DNA of 64,000 nucleotides from Calliphora vicina (lineage: Eukaryota > Arthropoda > Insecta > Diptera > Calliphoridae): the NCBI RefSeq assembly GCF_958450345.1, contig NC_088780.1, positions 163,476,726 to 163,540,725 of the forward strand. Reading direction: 5' to 3'. Below, in pieces: positions 1-11,109 of the stretch (positions are counted from its first letter, which is position 1; each line of letters opens with the position of its first letter). The notes under the pieces were generated by a model that made no database searches, had not been told where the DNA came from, and worked only from the letters and a program-made list of their open reading frames with translations. The position numbers and the translations under genes were made by a program.

Positions 1-45
1 CCATTAACCCATTTCGGTCCGCTGTTCGATTTTTCGAACAGTAAC

Positions 46-1355
46 AAGTACTAGAGCTATATTCGGCTGTGCCGAATCTTATATAACCTTCACCAAATTA
101 TAATTCAAAATAAACCCAGCAAGCACCAAACACCCAAAAATTCAAGCACTTGAACATTTTGTTGGAATTTGACTTGAATGCAAATGTAATTATATTTTAA
201 ACTTGAAAAATATTTGAAAAATTAAATATTATTCCTTTTCCTTTTAACTGAGAATGATATTGAAATAAAGTGTAATACAACTGTAATTCAATTGTTTGAC
301 TATAACTCAAGGCTTGATTTACACTTGCTTTCAACTTGAACTTCAGTGAAAATGCTTATTGGGAAAATTTTAAATATTTATAAAGGTAATTTATAGACGG
401 CAATACTGAGTATAAATATTTGTCAAAAACTCAAGTATCAAAATACAATTTCATCGTCTAAACAAAATTTGTATCAGATTTTCAAAAAATACAAATGATT
501 TTTTTGATTTACGGTCGGTATTTAAAATTTGTTTAAAACAATTCAAAAACTTGTTATTTTCATATGTATCGGGTATGTATTTATAAATACAAATAAGGCA
601 AACAAAAATGTCAAGAAAATATAAAATAAAAATAAAGGTTGCAGAAAAATATCAATCAACAAAGAAATAAAATATTTGTAATACTATCGTGTAAACAATA
701 AATGTTTTTCGAAACGATTTTTTGAAATACCGAATGATTTCAATAATATTTAAAATTTGAAAAGTGTTAATACTCAGTATTGCCGTCTATAAATACCTTA
801 AGTAAAAAAAAATATTTTTTTTCCAAAGTTGTTTTTTCATTTTTTGAAAAAAAAAATTTTCGAATTGTTTTTTAAAATTGTTTTTTGTGTTTTAATTTTT
901 TTTTAATATTTAGCGGAAAAAATTTTGGTGAAAAAAAAAAAATTCGGGTTAAAAATATCCGATTTTGACCGATTGTAGGTCCAACTTACTATGGTCTTAT
1001 ATACGTCATTGCAAAAGTCTTTGAAATATCTATCATTAGATATCCATACTGTCTTTATTAATGACTTAGTAATCCAGATATAGGTAAAAAAATAGGTAAA
1101 AAATCGAGGTTGTCCTGTTTCTTTCCTTATATCTCAGCCATTTGTGGAACGATTTTCTCGATTTTAAATAGCAACCGAGCCGGAAGAATTCCGTAGATAT
1201 TGATGTATGAATCGTGTATGTAAGTTATTTGGGGGCTTCGGAAAGTTGATTTCAACAGACAGACGGATATGGCTTAATCACATCCGCTTTATAGGTTCGG
1301 AAATGAAAAATGTAGAAATTACAAACGGAATGACAAACTTATAAACTTATCACCA
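46..1355 (+). repeat. DINE-1/Helitron-like repeat, copy 1 (interrupted)
   Basis: The 5' part at 46-114 has ttcggctgtgccgaatctta and a caaattata segment. The 3' part at about 805-1355 has the 'accgattgtaggtccaact' block, an 'acagacagacgga' motif (1256-1268) and 'gaaattacaaacggaatgac'. It matches the copies at 21325, 33932 and 49601. About 690 bases of other sequence, including the inverted-repeat element 383-799, lie between the two parts. The DINE-1/INE-1 relation is from memory of the Drosophila family. Confidence 0.65.
383..799. mobile_element. MITE-like element with about 31-bp inverted ends
   Basis: The left end at 383-413 contains tagacggcaatactgagta. The right end at 769-799 is its inverse (tactcagtattgccgtcta). 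The interior is AT-rich without coding sequence. No clear target duplication. It sits inside DINE-like copy 1. Confidence 0.6.
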
Positions 1356-1612
1356 TTTTTAAAAAAAAATTTAGGTATGAAAAATGGTAATTTCAACAAA
1401 ATTTTGATATGAATATTAAGTCTTATCTTTAAGCTAATAAAAAAACTATATCCCGCCGAGACCATCCCCCTCCCCCTCGATGCTAGGTGTAAATTTCTGC
1501 AACCAATATTTTTAGACACTTTTTAAATTAATGTAACTGTTTCATCAAAGATAAAAACCATGATTTACATGCAAATGCGTGACTTCACATACATATGTGT
1601 GTCTAAACTTGA

Positions 1613-1751
1613 CTGTTCGAAATTTCGAACGCTGGCGCTTATACTTTATGTCAGCTTTGTATACTAGTAGAACATTTGGATTTATTTGGGGTTCTATTTG
1701 CATACAAAGCTGACATATAGAATAAGCGCCAGCGTTCGAAATTTCGAACAG
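1613..1751. repeat. Near-perfect hairpin element (139 bp)
   Basis: Arms 1613-1663 and 1701-1751 are inverted copies, each with CTGTTCGAAATTTCGAACG at the outer end and GGCGCTTAT further in; the loop is about 37 bases. A shorter CTGTTCG...CGAACAG hairpin occurs at 22-41. Likely a foldback MITE; no flanking duplication recognised. Confidence 0.6.
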
Positions 1752-2382
1752 CCGTTTTTGGGAAAACGAAAAATGGGAAATTTTTTTACCAGAATTTTGC
1801 AATCAGTGGGTCCTAATTACCCTAAAAAAGTATTTTTTTAAAAAAAATAAATAAAAATTTAATCTCGGAGCGAAATGGGCAAATCTCAGCACCTCTTTCA
1901 ATTGCAATTTGGAAAACTTCAGAACGTCAGGCCAAGGCATTTGTTTGTTTCAAATGATTTGACAGTTCTGGCAATGTCTTACAACGGATCTGACAATTTT
2001 TGTCATACAACATTCTGATAACCGTTTGTAAAGCTGTGGTCAGATTCTGTTGATTGTGGAACCATCTGAAATATGAAATATGCGATATCATAATGCATTT
2101 TGCTGTGCGTCGTATAAACATTTGAGTTAGTTGTTTTTTCGTTTCAGACAATTTTATGAAATTTGGCATCAATTTGTTATTGCATATTTTTCTCTTTACA
2201 GCATATTTTGCTTGTTGTTGCATGTTTTTGCATATTTAACTCATAACTGCATATATTCTTTTTTTAATTTTTTGTTTCAGTGCCGTAACGGTTATAAGTG
2301 ATATTATTTGTGACTTTAAAAATAAAACTCCATCTAAAACAGTTATTATTCAACGTAAAAATAAAACTTCGCATGAAACTCT

Positions 2383-2705
2383 TAAAAAAAGAGTTTTAAA
2401 TAGCCGTCATAAAAAACTCATTTGAGGAGTTTTATTTTCCAGTCAGAAAAAAACTCTATTGAGGAGTTTTATTTTTTCCGTCAGAAAATAAAACTCATTT
2501 TATGTACACCTAAAGCTTGCCGCTGGTCAGATCATGTTTGATTCCTACTATTAAATTGTTGATTTTTTTTTCTTAAACAAATAAATTACTATAAACATTA
2601 TAGCAGATAGACTAAATAAAGAAAGATACCGAAAAAAGTAGAAAATAAACGAAAAGAATTTTATTTTCTGACGGAAAAAATAAAATTCCTCAAATGAGTT
2701 TAAAT
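2383..2705. repeat. Direct and inverted 'aaactcatttgaggagtttt' repeats
   Basis: Two to three direct units of about 50 bases, with the core 'catttgaggagttttatttt' followed by c/gtcagaaaa, lie at 2395-2505. An inverted copy (ttctgacggaaaaaataaaa then tcctcaaatgagttt) is at about 2665-2703. Consistent with a small foldback element. Confidence 0.45.
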
Positions 2706-2756
2706 TTTGGATGTTATGATGAATGCATCCATTGAGTTTTTGAAATTCAAGTGATA

Positions 2757-4590
2757 ACAAGTAAGAGACCTAATTCTGCTGTGCCGAATCTTACATAGCC
2801 TTCACTAAATTATACTTTAAAATTATTTAAATTTAATTTTATGTAAACAAAATTTAAAAATATAATTTTTTTTTACAAATCAAATTTTTTTTATTTATTA
2901 GCGAAAAAATTTGATGCCAACAATTTTTTTTTATGATAAATTTGAGGTAAAAAATATATACGCCGCACAGTGGTATGAGTATAAAAAAAGAGGGAAATAA
3001 ATCTGTAACTTCTAAACCATTACCCCGATTTGAATGAAATTTCACAAGCGCAAAGAGGAAGTGTAGTCGAGTTTAAGTTTTGAATTTGGACCTCATGACC
3101 CCACTAGGAGCGGGACCAGGGGTTCCCAAAATAGGACACCTCGGGTATGTTCAATTTTTAAAATGATCCTATTTCTTCGTTTGTAGTAGCTATCAATTAT
3201 CTCTTATAGCTTAGGAGATATTCGCATTTAAAAATTTAATTTTCAACACCAGTTTTTTGGTGATTGCGGTTCCAAATATCCTCCGATTTTATCCATTTTT
3301 CTTTTATAGGATTAACAATAGATCTATATATCAAACAAAGAAACAAGTGTTTAAAAATCATGACTGGGTCCAAAGTTACATGCATTTGAATATAAAAAAA
3401 TGAAAAAAGGTTATTTTTCGCAATTTTTTTTTGGGAAAAAAGTACTTTTATTCTTTTTAAGTTATCTAAAAATTTTCTAAGAGGAAGTATAATGAGTTTG
3501 TACTTTTTGAAAAGCTAACTTTACGGGAAATATTTTAAATGAAAAAAAAATTTATAATTTTTGATACCGACGGGATCAGGTCCATTCAAAAAATGCCAAT
3601 TTTTTATGTAAAATTCGATTTTAGGGCAAAAATTCTCAAATCGCATACTCGATATCAAAATATAGTAACCTATTTTAGAAGGCCCAATAAGTTCTTAATT
3701 ATTTTGTAAAGGGCTCCGATAACCCCGCCCCTATAATGTATATTATAGCCAAAAAACGAAAAAATCCCATTTTTGGTATTTTTCAAGATTTTTTTAGGAA
3801 TTGCGGGATACTTGATAACAAATTTCAAAATTTGTTTTCAATTTTGCATTTTAAATAGAAAAATCTACATAACTGTGAAATTTTATTAAAAAATATTCAT
3901 AAATAAAAATTTTATTTCAATTTGAAAAATTTGTATCTATGCAAAATTCAATAAAAAGCATTTTTTGTCATATTTTTCAAAAAAGTATTCCATGAATTTT
4001 TTAATTGTCAAAATATATATAATTTTTTGAAAAGTAGACAAAATCCTCAATCCATTGATATATAACATGTCTACCTTATGTAGTGCTCGACGAGGAGATT
4101 CTGCATGTGTAATTTTTTTTAAATCGGAACACACACGAAGAAATAGGATCATTTTAAAAATTGAACATACCCGAGGTGTCCTACTTTGGGAACCCCTGGT
4201 CCCGCGCCTGGCGGGGTCATGAGGTCCAAAACTTAAACTCGACTACACTTCCTCTTTGCGCATGTGAAATTTCATTCAAATCGGCGTAAGGGTTTAGAAG
4301 TTACAGATTTATTTCCCTCTTTTTTTATTCTCATACCACTGTTGTCACAAACATATATTTGTTTACTGTAATCATATATATGGTTGGTACAATCATTTGA
4401 ATCGTAAATTAACCATATTATGGTTACCACAATCATGTAAATGGTTACTGTGACTATAATATAGTTAAAAAACTTGTAACAATATTGAAATGGTTACAGT
4501 AACCATGTCCAACTATATTTTTTCTCTGCGTGTATAACGATCCATAATATATATACTTTGTGGGGTAGCAAATGAAATTACAAACTAAAA
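2757..4590 (+). repeat. DINE-like repeat split by a long-inverted-repeat element
   Basis: The 5' end at about 2757-2860 has 'ctgtgccgaatcttacatag'. The 3' part at about 4540-4590 has 'atatatatactttgtggggt' and 'gaaattacaaac'. The 1374-bp inverted-repeat element lies in the middle. It resembles the uninterrupted copies at 21325 and 49601. Confidence 0.5.
2968..4341. mobile_element. Tc1-like non-autonomous element with about 215-bp terminal inverted repeats
   Basis: The ends are CAGTGGTATGAG and CTCATACCACTG. The left arm 2968-3187 and right arm 4131-4341 match over about 215 bases, including the segments 'cgagtttaagttttg' and 'ggtgtcctattttggg'. The interior has no transposase reading frame. 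CAGTG termini and long arms recall Tc1-type elements with long repeats; flanking TA is not intact. Arm divergence is moderate, so it is not recent. Confidence 0.6.
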
Positions 4591-5122
4591 AAATTAAAAA
4601 TTTCTTGAGATTTTTTGGGGAATTTGGCCTATTTATTGTGTAATCAACCCCACTGTTTATTATAGAAAATATCTATAACTTGACATTTACCCCCTTAAAT
4701 GATTGAACATTTTCTGAGTGTAAAACTATTTGAAGGTAACAGAAAGAGAGAGAGCGAGAGAGTGGGAGTTTTATTTGGGAGGCTTAATATTGCAATGTAT
4801 AATGAATGAAAGTATGTTCAAGAGATATGCAAGGTAAACTATTTACTAATGTTTGGCTGTAAGTTTTTAATACTACTATTTTTTCTCTAAATTTAAAAAA
4901 AACACATACATAAATTCAAACAACCTTCAACCAGAAAAACAACCAAATTCAAAAAAAAAAAAAAAAAAAAGGAAAACATATAAAAGAACAAATAATAACC
5001 AATGAACGAACGAATGCACAAACATTTATTCTATAATCGAATGGCTTTTTATGAACTACCATAATTGTATTTGTATCCTTACAATGTATATAATCATATA
5101 TATCTATATTTGTTCTACTTAC

Positions 5123-5571
5123 CAAATTTAATTCTTGCAAATATTACATACAACGGCAGCCAGGATAATACAAACAATATAACCACAGCCACTAACATTT
5201 TGATAACCTTCACTTTGGACTTTTGTTGCATACGGTCCATTTGTGCATCCTTGGTATCGCCAGGTATAGAGCGCGTTGACACTTTAATCCATATTAATAC
5301 ATAACACAAGGTTATCAACACCATGGGCAACACATAGCAGGCCAACAGATGTGCCAACAGAAAATATAGATTTCCACTGGTACCCGGTGGCCAAACCTCC
5401 TGGCACAAATACATATCGGGTGCGGAGGGAAATGCTTCGGCTGCCGGTACTAAATCAAAGTATAGGGCCCAGGGTATGGTGGTGCCAAAAGCTATTATCC
5501 ATATGCAGAGTATCATGAAACGGGCACGACTTTTAGACAGCTGACGCAGGGGCCACCAGATGGCAATGAAT
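5123..5571 (-). CDS. SIFaR: SIFamide receptor, coding exon 3 (ICL2-TM6)
   Basis: Third coding exon, 449 bases. The acceptor is ctcttgcag immediately before 5571, and the donor GTAAGT is at 5122-5117. It completes D-R-F (residues 332-334) and continues with IAIWWPL. TM4 is about 350-372. Extracellular loop 2 has LCQEVWPPG (Cys389). TM5 is about 400-428 (VLIWIKV). The third intracellular loop has SIPGDTKDAQMDRMQQKSK, and TM6 is about 455-478 with FVLSWLPLYVIF. The usual CWxP of TM6 is SWLP here, which I recall is also true of Drosophila SIFaR. The exon stops at ...RIKF plus G; the apparent stop just after it is intronic. TM7 with its N-P-x-x-Y equivalent and the tail are missing from this window, so at least one exon lies beyond base 1. 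No stops or frameshifts are seen, so this reads as an intact gene cut by the window edge. Confidence 0.93.
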
Positions 5572-5684
5572 CTGCAAGAGAAGGGATTATTAGATTTGCT
5601 ATGAAGTATCAAAGAGTTTATTAAAATTTAAGACAAAATTCATTTGATATTTAACTTAAAAATTGATAGGAGACTAGCTCGTAA

Positions 5685-6480
5685 ATTAATGAGAAATTGG
5701 AACAAAAACATCACTCAAATAAAGGCTGAGCTTGATACATAGTATTTATAAACTCTGCACCATCAATTTCAATGGCAAAAAAGTGGTTTAACTGAATTTC
5801 GTTGTGGCCATACAAGCACGGAAGATGCCGAACGATCTGGACGCCCAGTTGAGGTCTCTACAACCGAAACAATTGAAAAAAATCTCGTTATAGTGTTGAC
5901 CGATCGGAGATTAAAAGTGGAAGCCATAGGCATCTCACATGGTTCAGTGGTTTCAATTTTGTATGATCGCTTGGGAATGAGAAAGCTTTCCGCAAGATGG
6001 CTGCCACGTTTGATCACAATAGGCTGCACAAAAGGGTATACACATGTGCAGTTATCATGGCAAAAATCCGAAATGCTCCCTCTTCCTCCCTATTCTCCGG
6101 ATTAACCCTAAGTGACTATTTCTTGCATAGACAACAACTAGATAGGTAACTGAGAGCCAAAAACCTAAGTCTGTTGTCAAAAACCTAATTCATGAGAATG
6201 TATTGCATGTATTTTGTATCACTCGTATGTGTGAAAAGAGAGTAATTTTTTCCCCTCTCCTTCCGTTCTATGCGTTTATTCTATGATTTCTTGTTTCCAC
6301 ACCTGAACATATGACTCGGCTGAAAGAGATCCAACGATGAAATTATCTCACATGATGATGACCTCGACAAATATTATTTTTTGGAATGGATACTAAAATT
6401 GGAGAAACGTTGGGCAATGTACATAAAGCTCAAAGGAGACTATGTTGAAAAATATAATAAAACTTAATAAACTATTTTTC
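5685..6480 (+). mobile_element. Second mariner family, 5'-truncated copy A
   Basis: Decayed transposase on the plus strand. One stretch at 5893-6030 still reads LTDRRLKVEAIGISHGSVV and then LGMRKLSARWLPRL, the helix-turn-helix and linker of mariner transposases; later parts (LPPYSPD at about 6085) are in the same style. No TIR is seen. It lies about 110 bases inside intron 2 from the exon 3 acceptor. It shares about 700 bases with the nested copy at 61192-63488. Confidence 0.75.
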
Positions 6481-6789
6481 ATATTGAAGTAACTATTACT
6501 TTTAACAAATATAGGATCACTTCATGGTAAAGGTTTGTAGAACTAACAAAGCTCGATTAATAGTAAAGCTTTCATATTCTAATGTCGCATTCTTGTACCT
6601 AAATCATCCTTTGTTATCACTACTCCGCAATTGTTTTAATAAAACGGCTGAATATTTTAATTCAAATCAAAATTTTGTGGATGTAACTAAAAAAGTTACT
6701 GCATTATATAATAAACATTTTATTTTCCTATCTTAGTATGTCACGTTCGATATCATAGGTGAATATATTAACTAAAACAAATATTTTTA

Positions 6790-7520
6790 GGTGTATGACT
6801 TAAATCTTTCTGGCAACATATGGATTCCGAGCCAGAAGAACTGTTCATCTTTTGGGGCCAAGAACGAAGCAAGCCAATATCGGATACTCTGTTCCAAAGT
6901 GAAGTGTATACCAGAGCCAGTGTTCTGCATCGATCAAAACAAATAGTAGAAGGACGGGTCACGGTCTGGACTATAAAGGGGGTGAGGCAAAACTTCCCAA
7001 CCATTTCATTCATGGCCGAGCGTTGTCATGATGGAATATTACGGTTTCATGTCTCGCCGCATATTCTGGGCGTTTTTCGGCCAATGCTCGCTTCAAACGA
7101 ATCAGTTGGTGATCGGTACAGGGAAGATGGTTTGGCCAGCTTTCAGCATAGGACCCTTTTGCTCTCACCAAATACAGAGTATTACTTTAGCGCCATGGAT
7201 ATTTGGCTTTGGTGTCGATTCGGCTGTGTGGCCGGGCTTCACATACGATCTCTTACGCTTTGGGTTATTGTAATGGCTCAATTTTTCATCACAAGTAATG
7301 AATCGGTGCAAACATTATCTTCATCAGTCATTCAAAATCGTATTTCAAGATCACTCGTCTTCAATTCGTGGATGATTGGTACCCAATTTCCATGCTTTTG
7401 GATGAATCTTGTTGCTTGCAAACGTTTTGAAATTGCTGATTGAGTAGCTCCCAGTAGCTTAAGTTGCAGTTTAAGAAGTGAAGCAAAACTTCCTGCATAT
7501 GACGCTGTTTGTGATTTTTT
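6790..7520 (-). mobile_element. Mariner family 1 relic (copy 1)
   Basis: The minus strand carries a broken transposase. The N-terminal part at 7332-7541 reads LLGATQSAISKRLQATRFIQ, then NWVP. The C-terminal part near 6800-7013 reads SDIGLL and CFDRCRTLAL in one frame, with the typical 'FLA-K...LPERW' style end in another. Stops and shifts interrupt it. The family (mauritiana/irritans-like mariner) is recognised from the DDE transposase pattern. Confidence 0.8.
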
Positions 7521-7542
7521 CACAATATCCTGGTCTTTCAAA

Positions 7543-7792
7543 TGGCCCCAAATATTTTCTTCAGCGAGGTTAAATCACTAGAACGAAGCGACCAATGGGC
7601 ATCGCCAAATCAAATGACACACCCGGGAAATTACTCATGCAACAACTGCATTGTTTGACCGGCTGTATGATCAGTGGCGCCGTCATGCTGAAACCAAAGA
7701 TGACTGATGTTAACATAATTGAAATTGGGCCTTATTTCATAAATTCAAATTTGGCCAATCTTTATTTAGATGGGTAAAATGTGCGCCGAAAC
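7543..7792 (-). mobile_element. Fragment of a different mariner-type transposase
   Basis: The minus strand reads HLWFQHDGATDHTAGQTMQL, then a stop, FPG, GDAHWSLRSSDLTSL. This is the DDE-domain stretch of the transposase type that usually has QDGATCHTA...WPPRSCDLTPLDYFLWG. Two stops show it is dead. It abuts mariner copy 1, but belongs to a separate subfamily. Confidence 0.7.
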
Positions 7793-8104
7793 ATATGGAC
7801 AATTCCATGTCATCGTACGCGACATTTGTACGCATATAGTAGATTAGATATTGAGTATTTATGTTCAGTTCGAAACATTGCTATCCAAAATATCGAGTGA
7901 AATAAAGGTATATCTCGAACGTGACATAAAACGGAAGTGATTTTGAGGTACTTATGAAAATATCCGAAAATTTGCAAACCGTGAGACCATTTTTGTTCAA
8001 TTACAATCCGTCATATTTAAAAAAAAACAATCTTTGGATGATTTTATAGTAAATAAAATTTGATATCGTACGTGACATAACGTACGCGACAGATTTTTCG
8101 CTTA
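7793..8104 (-). mobile_element. Partial copy of the 'cgtacgtgaca' element
   Basis: Starts catatggacaattcca at about 7792 and contains repeated cgtac(g/gt)gaca blocks plus 'aacaatctttggatgatttt'. It is an inverted, truncated relative of the element at 42135-42895, and stops at the palindromic MITE at 8105. Confidence 0.55.
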
Positions 8105-8231
8105 CCCCCATTAACACGAAGCCTGGTTATGTCTTAAATAATAGTTACACTGTCGGTTAAAAATATTATTCTATGAAAACTATCAGTTTAACTATTAGTT
8201 AACACATAATTAGACTTCGTGTTAAAGGGGG
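8105..8231. mobile_element. Palindromic MITE family P, copy 1 (TSD TTA)
   Basis: Starts CCCCCATTAACACGAAG and ends CTTCGTGTTAAAGGGGG; the halves are inverted copies, so the whole 127 bases fold. It is flanked by TTA at 8102-8104 and 8232-8234. A 3-bp TWA duplication suggests PIF/Harbinger mobilisation. Relatives at 15878, 24469 and 48373. Confidence 0.8.
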
Positions 8232-8240
8232 TTATAGTAA

Positions 8241-8471
8241 TCTTCTTTATATATATAATTCTTCTGTACGTGTGTTCGATGAAATTTGTTCTGTATGTTT
8301 GAGTGGGTCCCTGGATGGTTTAGATTCACAATTGACCTATATAGGAACAATGGGCATGGCACCTCTCATACAAAGTAAACATTTATTATTGCATATGTGA
8401 AGTACTATTATAGTGGGATTCTTCAAACTTTGTGTGTGCTATGGCAGAACAACGTTTGCCGGGACAGCTAG
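8241..8471 (+). mobile_element. Small non-autonomous Helitron
   Basis: Begins TCTTCTTTATATATATAATT right after an A and ends ...GCCGGGACAGCTAG before a T. This fits Helitron rules (5' TC, 3' CTAG, insertion between A and T, no target duplication). A short stem (cggc/gccgg-like) lies near the 3' end. 231 bases, no coding sequence. Related degraded sequence occurs at about 38265-38800. Confidence 0.7.
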
Positions 8472-8489
8472 TACAATATATATTCAGCT

Positions 8490-9830
8490 AGTACAATAAT
8501 AAACGTACAAGTCCCTTGACATATGAAAAGACTAGTCACATATTGTGGCTAGAAAAGATGTTTGCCAATCAAACCGATTAAGACTTGTACCATTTACAAG
8601 AAGCAGATCTCTGGTAGTTACTTTCAATCATTGAGTTCTCTAAAGAACCCTCAGCTGGAATCACTCATTTCACATTTCTTTCTGTTTACAATGATCACAG
8701 GAACCAATAAAAGTTTTGTAATAGAAAATTTCATGCCACCTTTAATTAATGAATACCGAATTAACACAATTAGTTTGAATCCATCAATCACTTTCAATTA
8801 AATATTTAAATTTAATTAAAAAAATTTATTTAAATTTAAACAAAATTAGCATAGAAAACTTAAATAGTTACGCAAACGAATAAAAACACACACTGCACAC
8901 TCAGTGTGTTATTTATCAGTTTAAGAAGTGGTCAAGGAGTTTAACATACAAAATGTGAACTTGATCTTATTTAGCAATAAAACTAATCTATTGGATACAA
9001 CATATGAATGTACAATTCATTACACATATGAAAACATAAATTGGTACCCAGCAGCAGCACTAGCACGAGCAGCAATTGAAGTTGTTTGAGAAAACAAAAA
9101 AAAATCAACTCAATTCGAAATCAAATGAATGATCTAATGCGATTTGTGTGTGGCAAAACATTATTAATATTAAACATAACGTTGTTTACCTTAAATGTTG
9201 CAAAAAATAAAATTAGTAAAAAACCGCTAATAAACTTATTTTTCTAATAATAATGAAAATCAATTGATTTAAACAAACATACGAGTGAGTACTTTCATGT
9301 TTGTATTCTCTGTTGTTTAAAGTTTAAACACAATTGTGTGTAAATATGTATGTATGTGTCGGCTATAATTTGAAATGAGGTTTTTATTACAAGAAATATT
9401 TATTTAATGCAAAATGCTTTTAATAAAAACTGACAGCGTTTAAGTTTGTTGTTGTTGCTGTTGATTATTTTGTTGTCAAGTGTGTAAAATGTGACAATTA
9501 CACATTTTCTATTTACAATTTAACGTTGCATTTTTATAGGAGTTTTTAAAGCGTGAGAGAGGGAGAGTTTCTTTTTTTTATTTATTATTACAGCTGTTTA
9601 TTTCTTGCTCAGCATGTGTGATTATTATACTGTGATAGACTTGATGTCTCCTTGAATTCCCTTTTGTAGTGAGAACGGATTTAACTGTAACTAAAACTAT
9701 TACACTGTTTCCAGGGGAATTTAAAAGTTTTTTTTTTAAATGTAGATTTAAATTAGAATACAAACAAACTGTAATTCTGTTAGGTGTTGTGAACAAATAG
9801 CTCATATGAGTTGTTTGCTAACTATGACCT
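8490..9830. other. Intronic AT-rich sequence without recognised elements
   Basis: No gene or clear repeat seen. It contains a short CAG-rich patch (9050-9075) and poly(A)/poly(T) tracts. Small open frames are low-complexity and not convincing. Confidence 0.6.
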
Positions 9831-10480
9831 TTTCCCATGCCAACATATGGATACCTAGTCAAAAAAACTGCTCTTCTTTTGAGGCCAATAACGAATCAAG
9901 CCAATATTGGATACTATGTTCCAAAGTGAAGCGTATCACAGAGAGAGCGTTCTACATCGATCGAAACAATTAGTAGACGGACTATAAGGCGTGTGCGAAA
10001 CTTCCCTACCACTTCTTTCTAAATACTTTTTAACAGGTATTGCAACATGTGGCCGAGCGTTGTCATGATGGAATATTACTGTTTCGCATATTCTGGGCGT
10101 TTTTCGGTCAATGCTGTTTGGTCAGATTTCAGCAGCTCATAATAGATTACCTTAGCGCCATGAATATTTGGCTTTGGCGTCGATTCGGCTCTTGGCCGTG
10201 CTTCACATACGATCTCTTACGCTTCGGATTGTCGTAATAGATCCATTTTTCATCGCAAGTAATGTTTTGATGCAAAAATGATTTTCTTTTTAGCGTTAAA
10301 GCATCATTTCGAAAATCGTCTTTCAAGGACTCTCAGCTTCAATTTGTATGGTACCCAATTTCCCTGCTTTTGGATGAATCCTGCTGCTCGCAAAAGTTTT
10401 GAAATTGCTGCTTAAGTAGCTCCCAATGATTGGCAAAGCTCTTGTTGAATTTTTCAATAATCTGGCATGGGCGATCTTTG
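9830..10480 (-). mobile_element. Mariner family 1 relic (copy 2)
   Basis: Minus-strand transposase remnants from the C-terminal 'ccaacatatggat' block (9840) to the N-terminal helix-turn-helix block 'gaaattgctgcttaagtagc' (about 10400). Internal deletions and stops. Same family as the copy at 6790. Confidence 0.75.
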
Positions 10481-11109
10481 TCTTCCGTGTCTATATCTAT
10501 ATCACTTGTTCAAGGATGATTTTTAAGCTATATCATGTTTTGACTAAGAATGGATTTCCTGTTCCATTTGGTCGTTACTTTCATTAAAAAGAGCTAAGGA
10601 AACATGTGATTAATTTACTTATACGAATGTATTCATCAAATCATGACGCCAGTATTGTGAAAATATTGACATATCTCAGAAAGCCTTAACACATTAACGG
10701 CCTCAGTATGTTGAAGCTTCCGGAAGGAATATACACTGAGCCGCCATAAAACACTTGCGAACTGATCTTGGTTACTCACTTCCCAGGATCATTGTGAACA
10801 TAGCCTCATCTTGTAACAGTTGATATTTATTCAGCAACAGGGTGAGAATCTTCTTGAAATCTTCAGTCGTGAAGAGACTATCAAATCTAAATATTACCCA
10901 CAAAGGCCGGGGGAAAATTTGAACAATTGAAAAACTATTACTATAACTACTTAGATTTCAGAACATATGTTAGATTAGGTTGACGATCATGCTATATCTG
11001 TGAAATGAAATGCGACTAAACGATATCGGAAAGAATATAGCAGCCTAGTCATTTACAAATACGGATCTCTGGGACAAATTAGATTATTGACAATGCCCTC
11101 AACAGAAAT

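Larger units (their letters stand above)
1..5122 (-). other. SIFaR: SIFaR intron 3 (partial)
   Basis: Begins at the GTAAGT donor 5122-5117 and continues past the window edge. I looked for the TM7 exon (a conserved NSCINPILYAFF-type segment) on the minus strand and did not find it. The visible content is repeats: DINE-like pieces, a long-inverted-repeat element and small palindromes. 4343-4550 holds short repeats of the kind 'ggttacagtaaccat'; 4600-5114 is plain AT-rich sequence with a purine run (4738-4766) and a poly(A) tract at about 4953-4972. Confidence 0.75.

Noticed and set aside
4949..5140. Possible TM7 exon directly after exon 3
   Set aside because: The frame is intronic after a perfect donor and lacks any TM7 motif.
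6820..7443. 207-codon plus-strand open frame
   Set aside because: It is the antisense shadow of a decayed mariner transposase on the minus strand.
10660..10870. Possible coding fragment with 'aagcttccggaaggaatata'
   Set aside because: Somewhat GC-richer, but no frame, splice sites or homology that I can support.
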